Source of the DNA: Geobacter sp.
GTDB lineage: Bacteria; Desulfobacterota; Desulfuromonadia; Geobacterales; Geobacteraceae
Length of the DNA stretch: 61,896 nt
Direction of reading: 5' to 3'
Assembly: GCA_003490025.1 (NCBI GenBank)
Contig: DNJC01000023.1
Location: 18,897-80,792 of the forward strand
Under the pieces are notes generated by a model. The model saw nothing but the letters and a program-made list of their open reading frames with translations. It was not told the DNA's origin and did no database searches. Made by a program: the position numbers and the translations under genes. Below are positions 1 through 9,033 of the stretch, piece by piece (within the stretch, counting starts at the first letter, position 1; each line of letters opens with the position of its first letter).

Positions 1-1737
1 GTGGAGGTGCTGCAGAGGCTGCGCAGGACGCCGTCCCTGCAGGCGCTCCCGGTGATCATCATGACCGGCGTGTACCGCGGCGAAGGGTACGCCCGGGCTG
101 CGGAAAAGCTCGGCGTCAAGGCGTACCTGGAGAAGCCGTTCTGCAAGGACGAATTCCTGCAGGCGGTAGGCTCCGCGCTGGAGCCGGCGCCGCGCCCAAG
201 GGAGCTGGCAGACCTGCTGATAGAGGTGTTCAGGGAAGGGAAAAGCGGGACGCTGGAGCTTCCGGGGGGGACCCGCGTCGCCCTCGTCGGCGGCGAGGCC
301 GCCGGCTTCTCCTCGCCGCAGTTCATCCCGTTCCTCGTTTCGGCCGGGCACCTGACCCGCGCGGACCTCGAGTCGTACCCCCCCGGCAGGCCGGGGAAGC
401 TGCCGCTCACCGAGTCCGGCCTTTTGACCCTCGACGACCTGCAGGAGCAGTCACGCCTGTTCCTGTCCAAATGCCTCGTCGAGGCGGTGCTGCAGAACCA
501 TCCCGCCACGCTCTCTCCCGAAGCCGGCGCCGTCGAACTCCCTCTCGCCCCCGTCCTCTTGCCCCGCCTGTTGCACCAGGCCGCGCGCGGCGGCGCGGAC
601 CGTTTCTCCATGGAGGGGTTCCTCAATGGGTGCGGCGCGCTCTACCCGGTGAGGACCACAGAATACTTCCGTCTTGCCAACCTGCTCAACATGGGACGCG
701 AGGAGATCGAACTCCTGCAGCAGCTGGGACGCGGGGCAACGACGGCCCAGGTGCTCGGCTCCGGCGCCTCCAGGGGGCAGGGGGCGTTCCTCGACTTCCT
801 CGCGCGGATGGGGATGGTCTCCCTGGAGGCGTTTCCCGCAGCGGACCAGCAGGCGGATTTCCCCCAGAAAAGGCTCCTGAACCGCCCCATAGAGGAGGTC
901 GCCGAGCCCGACAGCGACTCGATGAGCTTCGAGGACCTGGTGGACGAGGTTTCCGACTCCGTGGAACTCGTCGTCGGCGAGACGGGTATGGCGGCGCCGC
1001 TCTCCGCAAGCGAGATCGATTTCGAGCAGGAGGTGCAGCGCGACTACGCCGCCATCCAGGACAAGAACTACTACGAGATCTTCTCGATGACCCAGGGGAA
1101 TTTCAGTTTCGCCTCGCTCAAGGAGGCGTACTTCGCAAAGACCAGGGAGTACTCCCCGGAGAAATTCATGCAGCTCTCAGGCGCCACCCTCTCCCGCGCC
1201 CAGGACGTCCTCTCCCATTACGCCAACGCCTACAACACCCTCTCCAGCGTGGTCGCCAAGGAGCGCTACGACGAGATGCTGAACGCCGACAGCATCGGGC
1301 TGGACGGGAAACGCGACGACGAGCTGCAGGCCCGCATCCAGTTCCAGTCGGGAAAGGTCTTCCTGGAGATGGAGGACTACAGCAACGCCGAACGCGCGCT
1401 GCAGGACGCCTACACGCTCGACCCGCAGGACGCCGAGACCAGCGCGTACCTCGCCTGGTCCATATACAAGAACCCGAGCAGCCGCGGCTCCCGGATGGCG
1501 CTGGAGAAGTGCCGCATGCTCCTCTCCAAGAGCCTGCAGATGGGGCGCTGCGCCGAGGCCTTCGCCTTCCGCGGCTGGATACTGCTGGACGAAGGGAGGG
1601 ACGGCCTGGCCGAAGGGGAGTTCCTCAAGGCGCTCAAGCTGAGCCCCCAGGAGCAGCACGCCCTGGGCGGCATGCGCCTGATCAAGGAGCGTCGCGAGGC
1701 CGAGAAGAAAGGGCTCTTCAAGAGGATCTTCGGCTAG
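1..1737 (+). CDS. Receiver/PATAN-like/J-like/TPR regulatory protein, 5' end cut by the window
   Basis: The frame is open at base 1, and the first ~58 residues are only the second half of a response-regulator receiver domain (VIIMTG, then the conserved Lys-Pro in YLEKPF). The true start and the phosphoacceptor Asp therefore lie upstream of the window. Next comes a region resembling DUF4388/PATAN (about 65-200), a J-domain-like segment (about 350-430) and at least two TPR-like units (about 445-560). The J-like part keeps the YYEIF and RYDEML ends, but SPE stands where the HPD tripeptide should be, so stimulation of DnaK is unlikely. The likely role is a cytoplasmic signalling scaffold in surface behaviour or gliding-type regulation; this is inference from the domains. 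The stop at 1735 is followed by about 300 bases without a gene. Confidence 0.75.
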   Translation: MEVLQRLRRTPSLQALPVIIMTGVYRGEGYARAAEKLGVKAYLEKPFCKDEFLQAVGSALEPAPRPRELADLLIEVFREGKSGTLELPGGTRVALVGGEAAGFSSPQFIPFLVSAGHLTRADLESYPPGRPGKLPLTESGLLTLDDLQEQSRLFLSKCLVEAVLQNHPATLSPEAGAVELPLAPVLLPRLLHQAARGGADRFSMEGFLNGCGALYPVRTTEYFRLANLLNMGREEIELLQQLGRGATTAQVLGSGASRGQGAFLDFLARMGMVSLEAFPAADQQADFPQKRLLNRPIEEVAEPDSDSMSFEDLVDEVSDSVELVVGETGMAAPLSASEIDFEQEVQRDYAAIQDKNYYEIFSMTQGNFSFASLKEAYFAKTREYSPEKFMQLSGATLSRAQDVLSHYANAYNTLSSVVAKERYDEMLNADSIGLDGKRDDELQARIQFQSGKVFLEMEDYSNAERALQDAYTLDPQDAETSAYLAWSIYKNPSSRGSRMALEKCRMLLSKSLQMGRCAEAFAFRGWILLDEGRDGLAEGEFLKALKLSPQEQHALGGMRLIKERREAEKKGLFKRIFG

Positions 1738-2055
1738 CCTCCCCCGCAGTTCCCGTTCACCGGCGGCCTTTCCTTTCCCCCCGGCTCCCCCTCCACCCGC
1801 GGCACCAGCCCGATTCGCCTCCAAGCCTCACTGCCGTTAAGCTACCCGATCGGCGACCGTCTTCCGCCACACGTCCTCCCCCTTCCTTCCATTACCGACC
1901 CGCTTGCCAAGCAATCATTAGTCTGTATTATTTTAAATATTTTTTAATCAGCCTTTGTTCGTAGGCGAAAGTACGGCAGACAACGGATCGCGCAGGGGGA
2001 AGGACGAGACTCCCGTTGCGTCCCTGTAGCCGCAACTAAGAAAAAGGAGGATGTC
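1738..2055. other. Intergenic region upstream of the binding-protein gene
   Basis: No gene was seen here. The stretch is C-rich, then very AT-rich around 1915-1950, which fits a promoter region for the downstream gene, but no convincing -35/-10 or -24/-12 pair was found. A strong Shine-Dalgarno sequence (AAGGAGG) sits just before the ATG at 2056. Confidence 0.5.
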
Positions 2056-3192
2056 ATGAGAAAAATGATGTTTGTCGCCGCCGCGTTGACGATCTGCGCT
2101 TCGGCCGGGCAGGCGGCGGAACCGGCCGGCAACGTGATCAAGATCGGCATGGTGAACGACCAGACCGGCGCCAACAAGGGATCGGGGAGGGGGATGAAGG
2201 TCGGGGTGGACGCCTACTTCAGGACGATCAACGAAAAGGGCGGGGTCAACGGGAAGAGGGTCGAACTGATCACCGTGGACGACCAGATGGTGACGGAAAA
2301 GACGGTCGACGGCCTGCTGAAGCTGGTCGAGGAGCAGAAGGTTTTCGCCGTGGTCGGTTCGGTCGGTTCATCCAACTGCGTCGCCAGCCTCCCCATCGTC
2401 AAGGAATACAAACTCCCCTTCATCAACCCGAGGACCGGCGCCTCCGATCTCAGGAAGCCGGTCATGAAGGAAGTGATCCATATCAGGGCGAGCTATCAGC
2501 AGGAGGTCGACAAGATCGTGGACCAGCTGGTCAGGCAGGGGGCGAAGCGTTTCGCCGTCTTCTACCAAAACGACACGCTCGGGACCGACATCCTCACCTC
2601 GACGGAGAACGCCGTGAAGCGCCACGGCCTGAGCGTCGTTTCCAAGGGTTCCTTCGAGAGGAGGACCACGGCGGTGACCGCCGGGCTTGCCGCCATCATG
2701 GAAGGAAAGCCGGACGCCATCATCGTCGGAGCGGTCTATGCGCCGGGGGCCGAGTTCATCAAGCTCGCCAGGAAGGAGGGGGTGACCGCGCGCCTCGCCG
2801 CCTGCTCCTTCGCCGGCGGCTCCAACCTTGTCAAGGCGGTCGGCCCCGCCGCGGAGGGGCTGATCATGAGCCAGGTGGTGCCGGAACTCGACGACCTGTC
2901 GCTGCCGATCACGAAGGAATGCAAGGAAGCGATCGAGAAGTACCCGGAGGAGGTCGGCTTCAACACGGTCAGCATGGAAGGGTGCATGGCGGCGAAGTCG
3001 ATGGTCATGGCGCTGGAAAAGGCGGGGAATCCGCCGACGCAGGCGGGGTTCCTGAACGCATACGAGGGCATGAAGGGGGCCGACATGGGGGGGATCAAGC
3101 TCACCTTCACCCCCGACGACCACCAGGGACAGGACAACGTCTACCTGCAGGTGGTGCAGGGGAACAAGCTGACTTCACTGAAAGGGAAGTAA
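2056..3192 (+). CDS. Periplasmic branched-chain amino-acid type substrate-binding protein
   Basis: This 378-residue type-I periplasmic binding protein belongs to the Peripla_BP_6/LivJ-like family. It has a Sec signal peptide (basic start, hydrophobic core, cleavage near GQAAE at about residue 21), no lipobox, and then the family opening IKIGMVNDQTG. The ATG follows AAGGAGG at good spacing. No permease or ATPase genes adjoin it. Instead a chemoreceptor gene starts about 100 bases downstream, followed by an AspT-family transporter. The protein could serve a transporter encoded elsewhere, or present ligand to the chemoreceptor. The ligand is not predictable from sequence; amino acids or other small carboxylates are the family norm. 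Confidence 0.85.
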   Translation: MRKMMFVAAALTICASAGQAAEPAGNVIKIGMVNDQTGANKGSGRGMKVGVDAYFRTINEKGGVNGKRVELITVDDQMVTEKTVDGLLKLVEEQKVFAVVGSVGSSNCVASLPIVKEYKLPFINPRTGASDLRKPVMKEVIHIRASYQQEVDKIVDQLVRQGAKRFAVFYQNDTLGTDILTSTENAVKRHGLSVVSKGSFERRTTAVTAGLAAIMEGKPDAIIVGAVYAPGAEFIKLARKEGVTARLAACSFAGGSNLVKAVGPAAEGLIMSQVVPELDDLSLPITKECKEAIEKYPEEVGFNTVSMEGCMAAKSMVMALEKAGNPPTQAGFLNAYEGMKGADMGGIKLTFTPDDHQGQDNVYLQVVQGNKLTSLKGK

Positions 3193-3295
3193 AACATCCC
3201 AGGAGTCTGGAGAGTCAGGAAGGGAGCCGGTGCCATGCCCTCGCAGCGTGGCGCCGGTTTTACTGAAACCGAGACAAATCCGGGGGCGTCGAAAA

Positions 3296-5776
3296 ATGAC
3301 CGTCAAAAGCAAGCTGCTGGGAAACATCGCGCTCACTATCGTCGGGATCTCCGTTATCGCCGGCATCGGGCTCTTCTCCATCGCCAAGGTGAAGTCGAGC
3401 ATCGAGATCCTCACCGGCAAGTCGACGCCGCTGCACCTGAAGATGCTCGAGCTGCAGCAGACGGTGGAGAAGGTCTCGGCGGACTTCATGCGGCTTGAAA
3501 TGACGACGGAACCGGCGGAGGTGGCCCGCCTGTCGGAAACCATCACCACCAGGATCAGGAGGATGGAAACGCTGAACCAGGAGATCCTCGACGGCGGCGC
3601 CTCTTCCAGCGGCGTCGATACGCAGGTGCTGCGCGACATCGAAAAGACGGTGGTCCAGGTCGCCTCCCAGCGGTTGAAGGACATGGCGCTCTTCAGGAAC
3701 GAGATAGCCAGCGTCAACACGGAGCTGCAGAAGGGGGAGGCGAGCGTTACCGGGATGCGCAAGCAGATAAGCAGGATGGGGAACAACGCCCTGCAGGCGA
3801 TCAACTCGTCGCAGGCGGCCAACCTCCAGGTGAACAGCAGCATCAAGAAGCTGCTCACCCTGCAAAGCCGCCTGAAGGACATCCACATCATCCTGAGCGA
3901 CCTGGAACTGGTGAAGAACAAGTTCAAGATAGCCCCGCTCAAGGAGCGCCTGAAGAACACCGTGGAGCTGACCCGCAACATCGAGGTCGATCACGGGGAC
4001 AACGCTGCCATCAAGGAGGTGAAGGGTGTCGCCCTGGACATCCTGAACCAGATCGGCGCCGAGGAGGGGGGGCTCGTGGCCCTCAGGATGGAGATCCTGA
4101 ACTCGCCCGACAAGGCGGAAACCGAGCAGTACGCGACGAAAAGCCGCGACATCATGAGGCCCCTGGAGGAGAACAGCAAGAAGATCTTCAACACCATCGA
4201 CGCTCTCGAGTTGCAGATCGTGAAGGACCGCAACAACGTCGTCACCTCTCTCGGTTTCCAGAACGCGGCGAACAGCGTCATCGAGGCCGGCAGCGGCATA
4301 AGCGTCGACGTGAAGGAGCTGAACGCGGGGGTCCGGCAGATCATGCTGAGTTCCACCGATGCCGAGGTCGCGAGGCTCGCCGCTTCCCTCGGACAGGCGC
4401 AGAAAAGGGTCGAGGCCAACATAGCGACGGCGCAAAAGCTCTTGCTCGATTCGGGGCAAAAGGAGCTGGCCCAGAGCATAGCCGAGGTTTCCGGGACCAT
4501 ACGCCGGGCAGGCTCATCCATCCAGAAGATCCAGACGACGAAGCTTAACGTCATCAGGAGCAACCTCGCCATGCAGAAGGCGCTTGACTCCGCGCGCGGG
4601 ATCTCGAAGGAGCAGGCGCAAAGAAGCGAGGAACAGGTCAAGAGCATCGGGGAGAATCAACAGCAGATCCTGACCGGCGTCCGGCAGGCGGTCAGGAACG
4701 CGACCGTCCTCTCCTACGTCATGATAGGGGTCTCGCTCGCCGTCGTGCTCATCTCCCTCCTGATAAGCCTGCGCATCATAGCCTCGATCACCAAGCCTCT
4801 CGGACACGCGAAGAGCGTCACCGCCGAGATCGCGGCAGGGGACCTGACCAGGCGGATCAAGACCGGATCCCGGGACGAGATCAGCGACATCTGCGGCAGC
4901 ATCAACAACATCGTGGTGCACTTCCACGAGGTGATCTCGAAGGTATCGCACAACACGGCCCAGGTTGCCTCCGCCTCCATCCAGCTCTCCTGCGCCGCGG
5001 AACGGATGGCGTCGGGCGCGGCCCTGGTCGCGGGGCAGGCGGCGACGGTCGCGACGGCCAGCGAGGAGATGGCGGCCACCTCCAACGAGATCGCGGGGAA
5101 CTGCACGCAGGCCGCGGCAGGGTCCCAGCAGGCCAACGACGCGGCGGTCACCGGCGCGGAAGTGGTGAGGGAGACGGTCCAGGGGATGAACCGGATCGCC
5201 GAGAAGGTGCGGGAGTCGGCCGTCACCATCGGCGACCTGGGGTGCAAGTCCGAGCAGATCGGCGCCATCGTCAACACCATCAACGACATAGCGGACCAGA
5301 CCAACCTCCTTGCGCTGAACGCGGCCATCGAGGCTGCGCGCGCCGGCGAGCAGGGGCGGGGATTCGCCGTGGTGGCCGACGAGGTGCGTGCGCTGGCCCA
5401 AAGAACGACCAGCGCGACCCGGGAGATCGGCGAGATGATCAAATCGGTGCAGCAGCAGACCAAGGGCGCCATCGCCGTGATGGAATCGGGGGTGGAGAGC
5501 GTGGAGAAGGGAACGGTCGAGGCCGCCAAATCGGGCGCCGCCCTGGAGGAGATCCTGCAGCAGATAGGCTCGGTCGCCCTGCAGGTAAACCAGATCGCCA
5601 CCGCCGCCGAGGAACAGACAGCGACCACCGGCGAGATCAGCAGCAACATCCAGAACATCAACGAAGTCGTCCAGGACACGTCGAAAAACGCCCAGGAATC
5701 CGCCGCTTCCGCTCTGCAACTCTCCAGGCTGGCCGAAGAGCAGCAGAACCTGGTCGGACAGTTCAGGCTGAGCTAA
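3296..5776 (+). CDS. Methyl-accepting chemotaxis protein with a long periplasmic helical sensor
   Basis: This is a transmembrane chemoreceptor of 826 residues. TM1 spans about 8-30, followed by an unusually long predicted helical periplasmic region of about 450 residues. TM2 lies near 475-500, with HAMP and then the cytoplasmic signalling hairpin. The hairpin tip carries the signature around IADQTNLLALNAAIEAARAG and GRGFAVVADEVRALA. I chose the ATG at 3296 because it begins directly with a membrane-anchor sequence; the frame is open further upstream, but that stretch is not receptor-like. It follows the periplasmic binding-protein gene by about 100 bases, which suggests co-transcription. It signals to CheA/CheW; the ligand is unknown. 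Confidence 0.88.
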   Translation: MTVKSKLLGNIALTIVGISVIAGIGLFSIAKVKSSIEILTGKSTPLHLKMLELQQTVEKVSADFMRLEMTTEPAEVARLSETITTRIRRMETLNQEILDGGASSSGVDTQVLRDIEKTVVQVASQRLKDMALFRNEIASVNTELQKGEASVTGMRKQISRMGNNALQAINSSQAANLQVNSSIKKLLTLQSRLKDIHIILSDLELVKNKFKIAPLKERLKNTVELTRNIEVDHGDNAAIKEVKGVALDILNQIGAEEGGLVALRMEILNSPDKAETEQYATKSRDIMRPLEENSKKIFNTIDALELQIVKDRNNVVTSLGFQNAANSVIEAGSGISVDVKELNAGVRQIMLSSTDAEVARLAASLGQAQKRVEANIATAQKLLLDSGQKELAQSIAEVSGTIRRAGSSIQKIQTTKLNVIRSNLAMQKALDSARGISKEQAQRSEEQVKSIGENQQQILTGVRQAVRNATVLSYVMIGVSLAVVLISLLISLRIIASITKPLGHAKSVTAEIAAGDLTRRIKTGSRDEISDICGSINNIVVHFHEVISKVSHNTAQVASASIQLSCAAERMASGAALVAGQAATVATASEEMAATSNEIAGNCTQAAAGSQQANDAAVTGAEVVRETVQGMNRIAEKVRESAVTIGDLGCKSEQIGAIVNTINDIADQTNLLALNAAIEAARAGEQGRGFAVVADEVRALAQRTTSATREIGEMIKSVQQQTKGAIAVMESGVESVEKGTVEAAKSGAALEEILQQIGSVALQVNQIATAAEEQTATTGEISSNIQNINEVVQDTSKNAQESAASALQLSRLAEEQQNLVGQFRLS

Positions 5777-5806
5777 CTTCCGAAAAGAACAGACGGGTGA
5801 CAAGTC

Positions 5807-7450
5807 ATGATGCAGATACTGATCGAGAACCCGCTGATGCTCCTGCTCATGGTGGCCGCCATCGGCTACCCGCTGGGACGCATCAAAGTCTACGGCATCA
5901 CCCTCGGCGTCGGTGCCGTCCTCTTCGTGGGGCTCGCCTTCGGCGCGCTGCACCCGGACATGAAGGCGCCCGCCATCGCCTACATCATGGGGCAGGCCCT
6001 CTTCGTCTACACGGTCGGCCTCTCGGCCGGGCCCTCGTTCGTCTCCACCTTCCGCAGGAACGGGGTCAGGAACAACATGCTCGCCGGCGCGGTCCTGTGC
6101 GCCTCAGCAACCATCTGCGCGCTGCTCCAGAAATACTTCATGCTCAAGCCCGGCATCGCCGCCGGGATATTCTGCGGCTCCATGACAGCCTCCCCAGCGC
6201 TTGGCGGCGCGCTGGAATCGATACGGCAGACGGCCCCGGCCGACATGCTCGAAGCGCTCCTGGCCGAGCCCGTGGTGGGATTCTCCGTCGCCTACCCGAT
6301 AGGGGTCATCGGCCTCATGCTCACCATCAACGTCTGCCAGAAGCTCTGGAAGGTGGATTACCAGGCCGAGTTCAGGCAGATAAGGAAGCCGGAGGACCGC
6401 GACTCCCTGGTGCACTGCACCATCAAGGTGCAGAAATGCGAACAGGGGGTGACCGTTCACTCCCTGAAAAAGGCGAACGGCAGCGACCTCCTTTTCAGCC
6501 GGGTCAAGCGGGGGGAGGAGTTCTTCTTCGCCACCCCGGAAACGGTGCTGGAGGCCGGAGACCTGGTGATGGTCGCCGGCATGCCTAAGGAAATCGAGAA
6601 GGCCGCCGCGGCGCTCGGGGAAAGAAGGAGTAAGGACAGGCTGGGCCTCGACCGCACCGAATACGAGTACCGGAGGGTATTCGTGTCGAGCCCCCAGGCC
6701 ATAGGGCGCACCATCGGCGAACTGCAGTTGGACCGGCGTTTCGGCGAGGTGGTCACACTGATACGTCGCGGCGACAACGAGTTCCTTCCCGATGCGGAGA
6801 TGGTGCTGGAAATGGGAGACGTGGTCCGGGTGCTGGCGCACAAGACCAACATGGACGAGGTGACCACCTTCTTCGGCAACTCCTACCGGAAGGTGAGCGA
6901 GGTGGACGTGATGACCTTCAGCCTGGGCCTGGTCATCGGCCTTGTCGTGGGGCTCATCCCGTTTCCCTTCCCGGGCGGCGGATCGATGATGCTCGGGTTT
7001 GCCGGGGGGCCGCTCATAGTCGGGATTCTGCTCGGCACCTTCGGAAGGACCGGCAAGATGGTCTGGAGCCTGCCATACAGCGCCAGCATGACGCTGAAGC
7101 AGGTGGGGCTCGTCCTGTTCCTCGCCGGCATCGGCACCCGTTCCGGCTACAGCCTCCTCACCACGTTGAGCCACGGGGGCGGGGGAAGCATCTTCATCAC
7201 CGGCGTCTGCATCACCACCGCCACCGCCTTCCTCGCCCTTTTCATCGGTCACAAGATCCTGAAGATCCCGATGTCGCTGGTGGTCGGCGTGGTGGCCGGG
7301 ATGCACACCTCGACCCCCGGGCTGGGCTACATCAAGGAGCAGACCGGCAACGACCTGGCGGACCAGGGATACGCCTGCGTCTTCCCCTTCGCCACCATAG
7401 GAAAGATCATCCTCGTGCACATCCTGCTGGTGGTCATGGGGCAGGGGTGA
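5807..7450 (+). CDS. AspT/YidE-YbjL family transporter with two TrkA-C domains
   Basis: This 547-residue inner-membrane protein has the architecture of the aspartate:alanine antiporter (AspT) family and its YidE/YbjL relatives. A block of hydrophobic helices (1-170) comes first, then two cytoplasmic TrkA-C-like regulatory domains (about 195-275 and 285-350), then a second membrane block (about 360-545). Glycine-rich helices such as GCMTASPALGG-like and GGGSMMLGFAGG segments fit the duplicated YidE/YbjL repeat. The start is one of two adjacent ATGs, 30 bases after the chemoreceptor stop, so the three genes 2056-7450 may form an operon. Substrate is inferred only at family level (amino or dicarboxylic acids). 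Confidence 0.8.
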   Translation: MMQILIENPLMLLLMVAAIGYPLGRIKVYGITLGVGAVLFVGLAFGALHPDMKAPAIAYIMGQALFVYTVGLSAGPSFVSTFRRNGVRNNMLAGAVLCASATICALLQKYFMLKPGIAAGIFCGSMTASPALGGALESIRQTAPADMLEALLAEPVVGFSVAYPIGVIGLMLTINVCQKLWKVDYQAEFRQIRKPEDRDSLVHCTIKVQKCEQGVTVHSLKKANGSDLLFSRVKRGEEFFFATPETVLEAGDLVMVAGMPKEIEKAAAALGERRSKDRLGLDRTEYEYRRVFVSSPQAIGRTIGELQLDRRFGEVVTLIRRGDNEFLPDAEMVLEMGDVVRVLAHKTNMDEVTTFFGNSYRKVSEVDVMTFSLGLVIGLVVGLIPFPFPGGGSMMLGFAGGPLIVGILLGTFGRTGKMVWSLPYSASMTLKQVGLVLFLAGIGTRSGYSLLTTLSHGGGGSIFITGVCITTATAFLALFIGHKILKIPMSLVVGVVAGMHTSTPGLGYIKEQTGNDLADQGYACVFPFATIGKIILVHILLVVMGQG

Positions 7451-7514
7451 CCGGGGAGGTCAGGAGGGGGAGGGGTGTCGCCACTCCCCCCTGCTGCTCT
7501 ACCTACTTTCTATT

Positions 7515-7538
7515 GTTCCTACGCTCCAGCGTGGGAAC
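7515..7538. repeat. Short imperfect palindrome (REP-like hairpin)
   Basis: An 11-bp arm at 7515-7525 pairs with 7528-7538 with one G.U pair and a 2-base gap. The sequence (GTTCCTACGCT ... AGCGTGGGAAC) resembles dispersed palindromic elements of many proteobacterial genomes. It lies exactly at the 3' end of a gene remnant on the minus strand. Confidence 0.6.
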
Positions 7539-7839
7539 AGATCTCAGGACGCTCCCGCGTCCGGTTTTTCATCACCCATGGTTCCGGAGACAGCCCCCCT
7601 CGCCATTTAACGACCCTGATCACATCCACCCCTTCGAAGGTCATTGAGCCAACCCTGCCAGTCACCTTGACGGGCACCTTGTCCCCCGCCTGCAGCACGT
7701 CGATCAGTTCCCCCCGCTTGCATTTAACCATCAGATCCGGGATGCCGTCCTTGTCGTAGTCACCGATGCTGTAGAGACGCGGTTCCGCCGGGATGCCTTC
7801 CAGGCGGATCCACTCTTCCTCTAGGCGGAGTGGATTTTG
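7519..7839 (-). pseudogene. C-terminal remnant of a secreted, EF-hand-like Geobacter protein
   Basis: Read on the minus strand from an upstream stop at 7840, the frame encodes about 106 residues with no credible start. The sequence contains YSIGDYDKDGIPDLMVK, a dockerin/EF-hand-like calcium loop, then VGDK-type beta strands (VPVKVTGRVG, FEGVDVIRVV). This matches the C-terminal end of secreted choice-of-anchor or adhesin-type proteins as I recall them from Geobacter. The N-terminal bulk is missing, and the last ~17 residues run into a palindromic repeat. A gene remnant is therefore the best reading. The internal ATG at 7731 has no Shine-Dalgarno sequence. Confidence 0.55.
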
Positions 7840-7895
7840 TCACCAATTTAAATTTCGTTAATAACGTATGATTCTATAAAACATATAGTAAAGCG

Positions 7896-8633
7896 ATGGT
7901 TCGGGTCATTGAGGCCTTGGCGGAGGCAGCGGTTTTCCGGGCGGGTGCGGTCCTTGTGGGGACTCACGCTTTCATGGCTATCGGCGTCATGCTTGGTATC
8001 CGCTGGTTCCCAAATACCATGATGACGAGGGATGTTGGTATAGCCGCGGAAAGAACAGTTTCGGTGGCACTACCTACACTACAGGCTGACATCCCCGCTA
8101 CGATAGAAAGCCTCAAGATGGGGTTTTTCCCTGTCCCGGCAATGAATATGAAGCATCCGTCGACGACGTTTGTTATTAGAAAGAGCCAGTTGCGACTCGA
8201 TCTCCTTTCCCCTAAAACCTCGGACTCTGATGAGCCTGCCCCGATCCCGAGATTCAACTGTGCTGCTCAGCCCCTCAGTTATCTGGGCTATCTTATCGAG
8301 GACCCGGTCCCTGCTGTCCTCCTGGACACCGATCCGGTACTGATAAATGTGCCTCAGCCCTCAAGGTATGCGTTGCACAAGCTGATCGTCTCGCAGGTGA
8401 GAGACATAAGCAAGGCCGCGAAGTCGGACAAAGACCTGCAGCAGGCGTATCAAATTCTGTCGGTTTTGAAAGAGGACAGGCCGGACGATATCCCGCCGGC
8501 GTGGGAGGATCTTGTGTCCCGAGGAACTAAATGGGAGCGCTTTGCAAAGGCTGGCCTGGAAGATATGGAGAAAAGATTCGGTTCGAAGGTCATCGATCAA
8601 CTTTTAATCCAAAGAGAAAGGCCGAGGAGATGA
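7896..8633 (+). pseudogene. N-terminally truncated nucleotidyltransferase-like protein (NTP_transf_8 type)
   Basis: The 245-residue frame begins MVRVIEALAEAAVFRAG and continues VLVGTHAFMAIG, which resembles the core of the GSU-type nucleotidyltransferase family (PF12281). Full-length members have an extra N-terminal region before this point. Here the frame cannot be extended, because a TGA lies in frame at 7869. There is no ribosome binding site at 7896. The expected catalytic DxD-like element reads TRDVGIAAE, so one acidic residue appears lost. Base composition upstream is AT-rich and codon use is less GC-biased than in neighbours, suggesting an acquired and decaying gene. A short functional variant cannot be excluded. 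Confidence 0.5.
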
Positions 8634-8663
8634 ACACGCCCGCCCGCAGCTTCTTTCGTCAGC

Positions 8664-8682
8664 CGTATAGCTTTCATATACA
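8664..8682. promoter_or_regulatory. Enhancer-like site, CGTAT-N9-ATACA (distal copy)
   Basis: An inverted repeat with one mismatch to the TGTAT-N9-ATACA element found three more times in this region. It starts exactly 100 bases upstream of the next copy and about 216 bases before the -24 element at 8880. It is proposed as a binding site for the NtrC-family regulator encoded at 10647-12050. Confidence 0.6.
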
Positions 8683-8763
8683 TCCTCTAACGACGTCTAA
8701 AACCGCCATCAGCGCAATACGACAGGGTTTAGGGGTTGCGGACACCGCAACCGCACCGGCTAC

Positions 8764-8782
8764 TGTATAGGCCCGCTATACA
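8764..8782. promoter_or_regulatory. Enhancer-like site, TGTAT-N9-ATACA (proximal copy)
   Basis: A perfect inverted repeat of the element, 116 bases before the -24 box of the dodecahaem cytochrome promoter. The same half-sites and the same 9-base spacer length recur at 12317 and 12419 upstream of the second sigma-54 promoter. Confidence 0.65.
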
Positions 8783-8879
8783 TTTGCCGGGCCAGGACAC
8801 CCTCCCTCCCTCTTGGCGACAAAGAGCATCTTCCGCTGTTTCAGCCACTTACGACATACACACGACATCGCGCAAAAAT

Positions 8880-8895
8880 AGGCACGGCTAATGCT
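8880..8895 (+). promoter_or_regulatory. Sigma-54 (-24/-12) promoter of the dodecahaem cytochrome gene
   Basis: The sequence AGGCACG-GCTA-ATGCT fits the consensus TGGCACG-N4-TTGCW, with the invariant GG (8881) and GC (8893) 12 bases apart. It lies about 140 bases before the chosen cytochrome start at 9034. It is almost the same element as that at 12522, including the ATGCTA -12 region. Confidence 0.72.
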
Positions 8896-9033
8896 ATGGA
8901 GGCCTGTGTATCAATATTTTCATTTTCCGCCGACGCCAGAACATGCCTCGCTACGGCAGTTCACGCGAATCTTGCCACGGCCGGATCCAACCCATTCGCA
9001 GAGGAACTCAATTCAACGCTGGGAGGAGAAACC

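Noticed and set aside
8634..8770. Small open frames in the control region of the dodecahaem cytochrome gene
   Set aside because: They overlap the enhancer-like sites and have no ribosome binding site or recognisable product.
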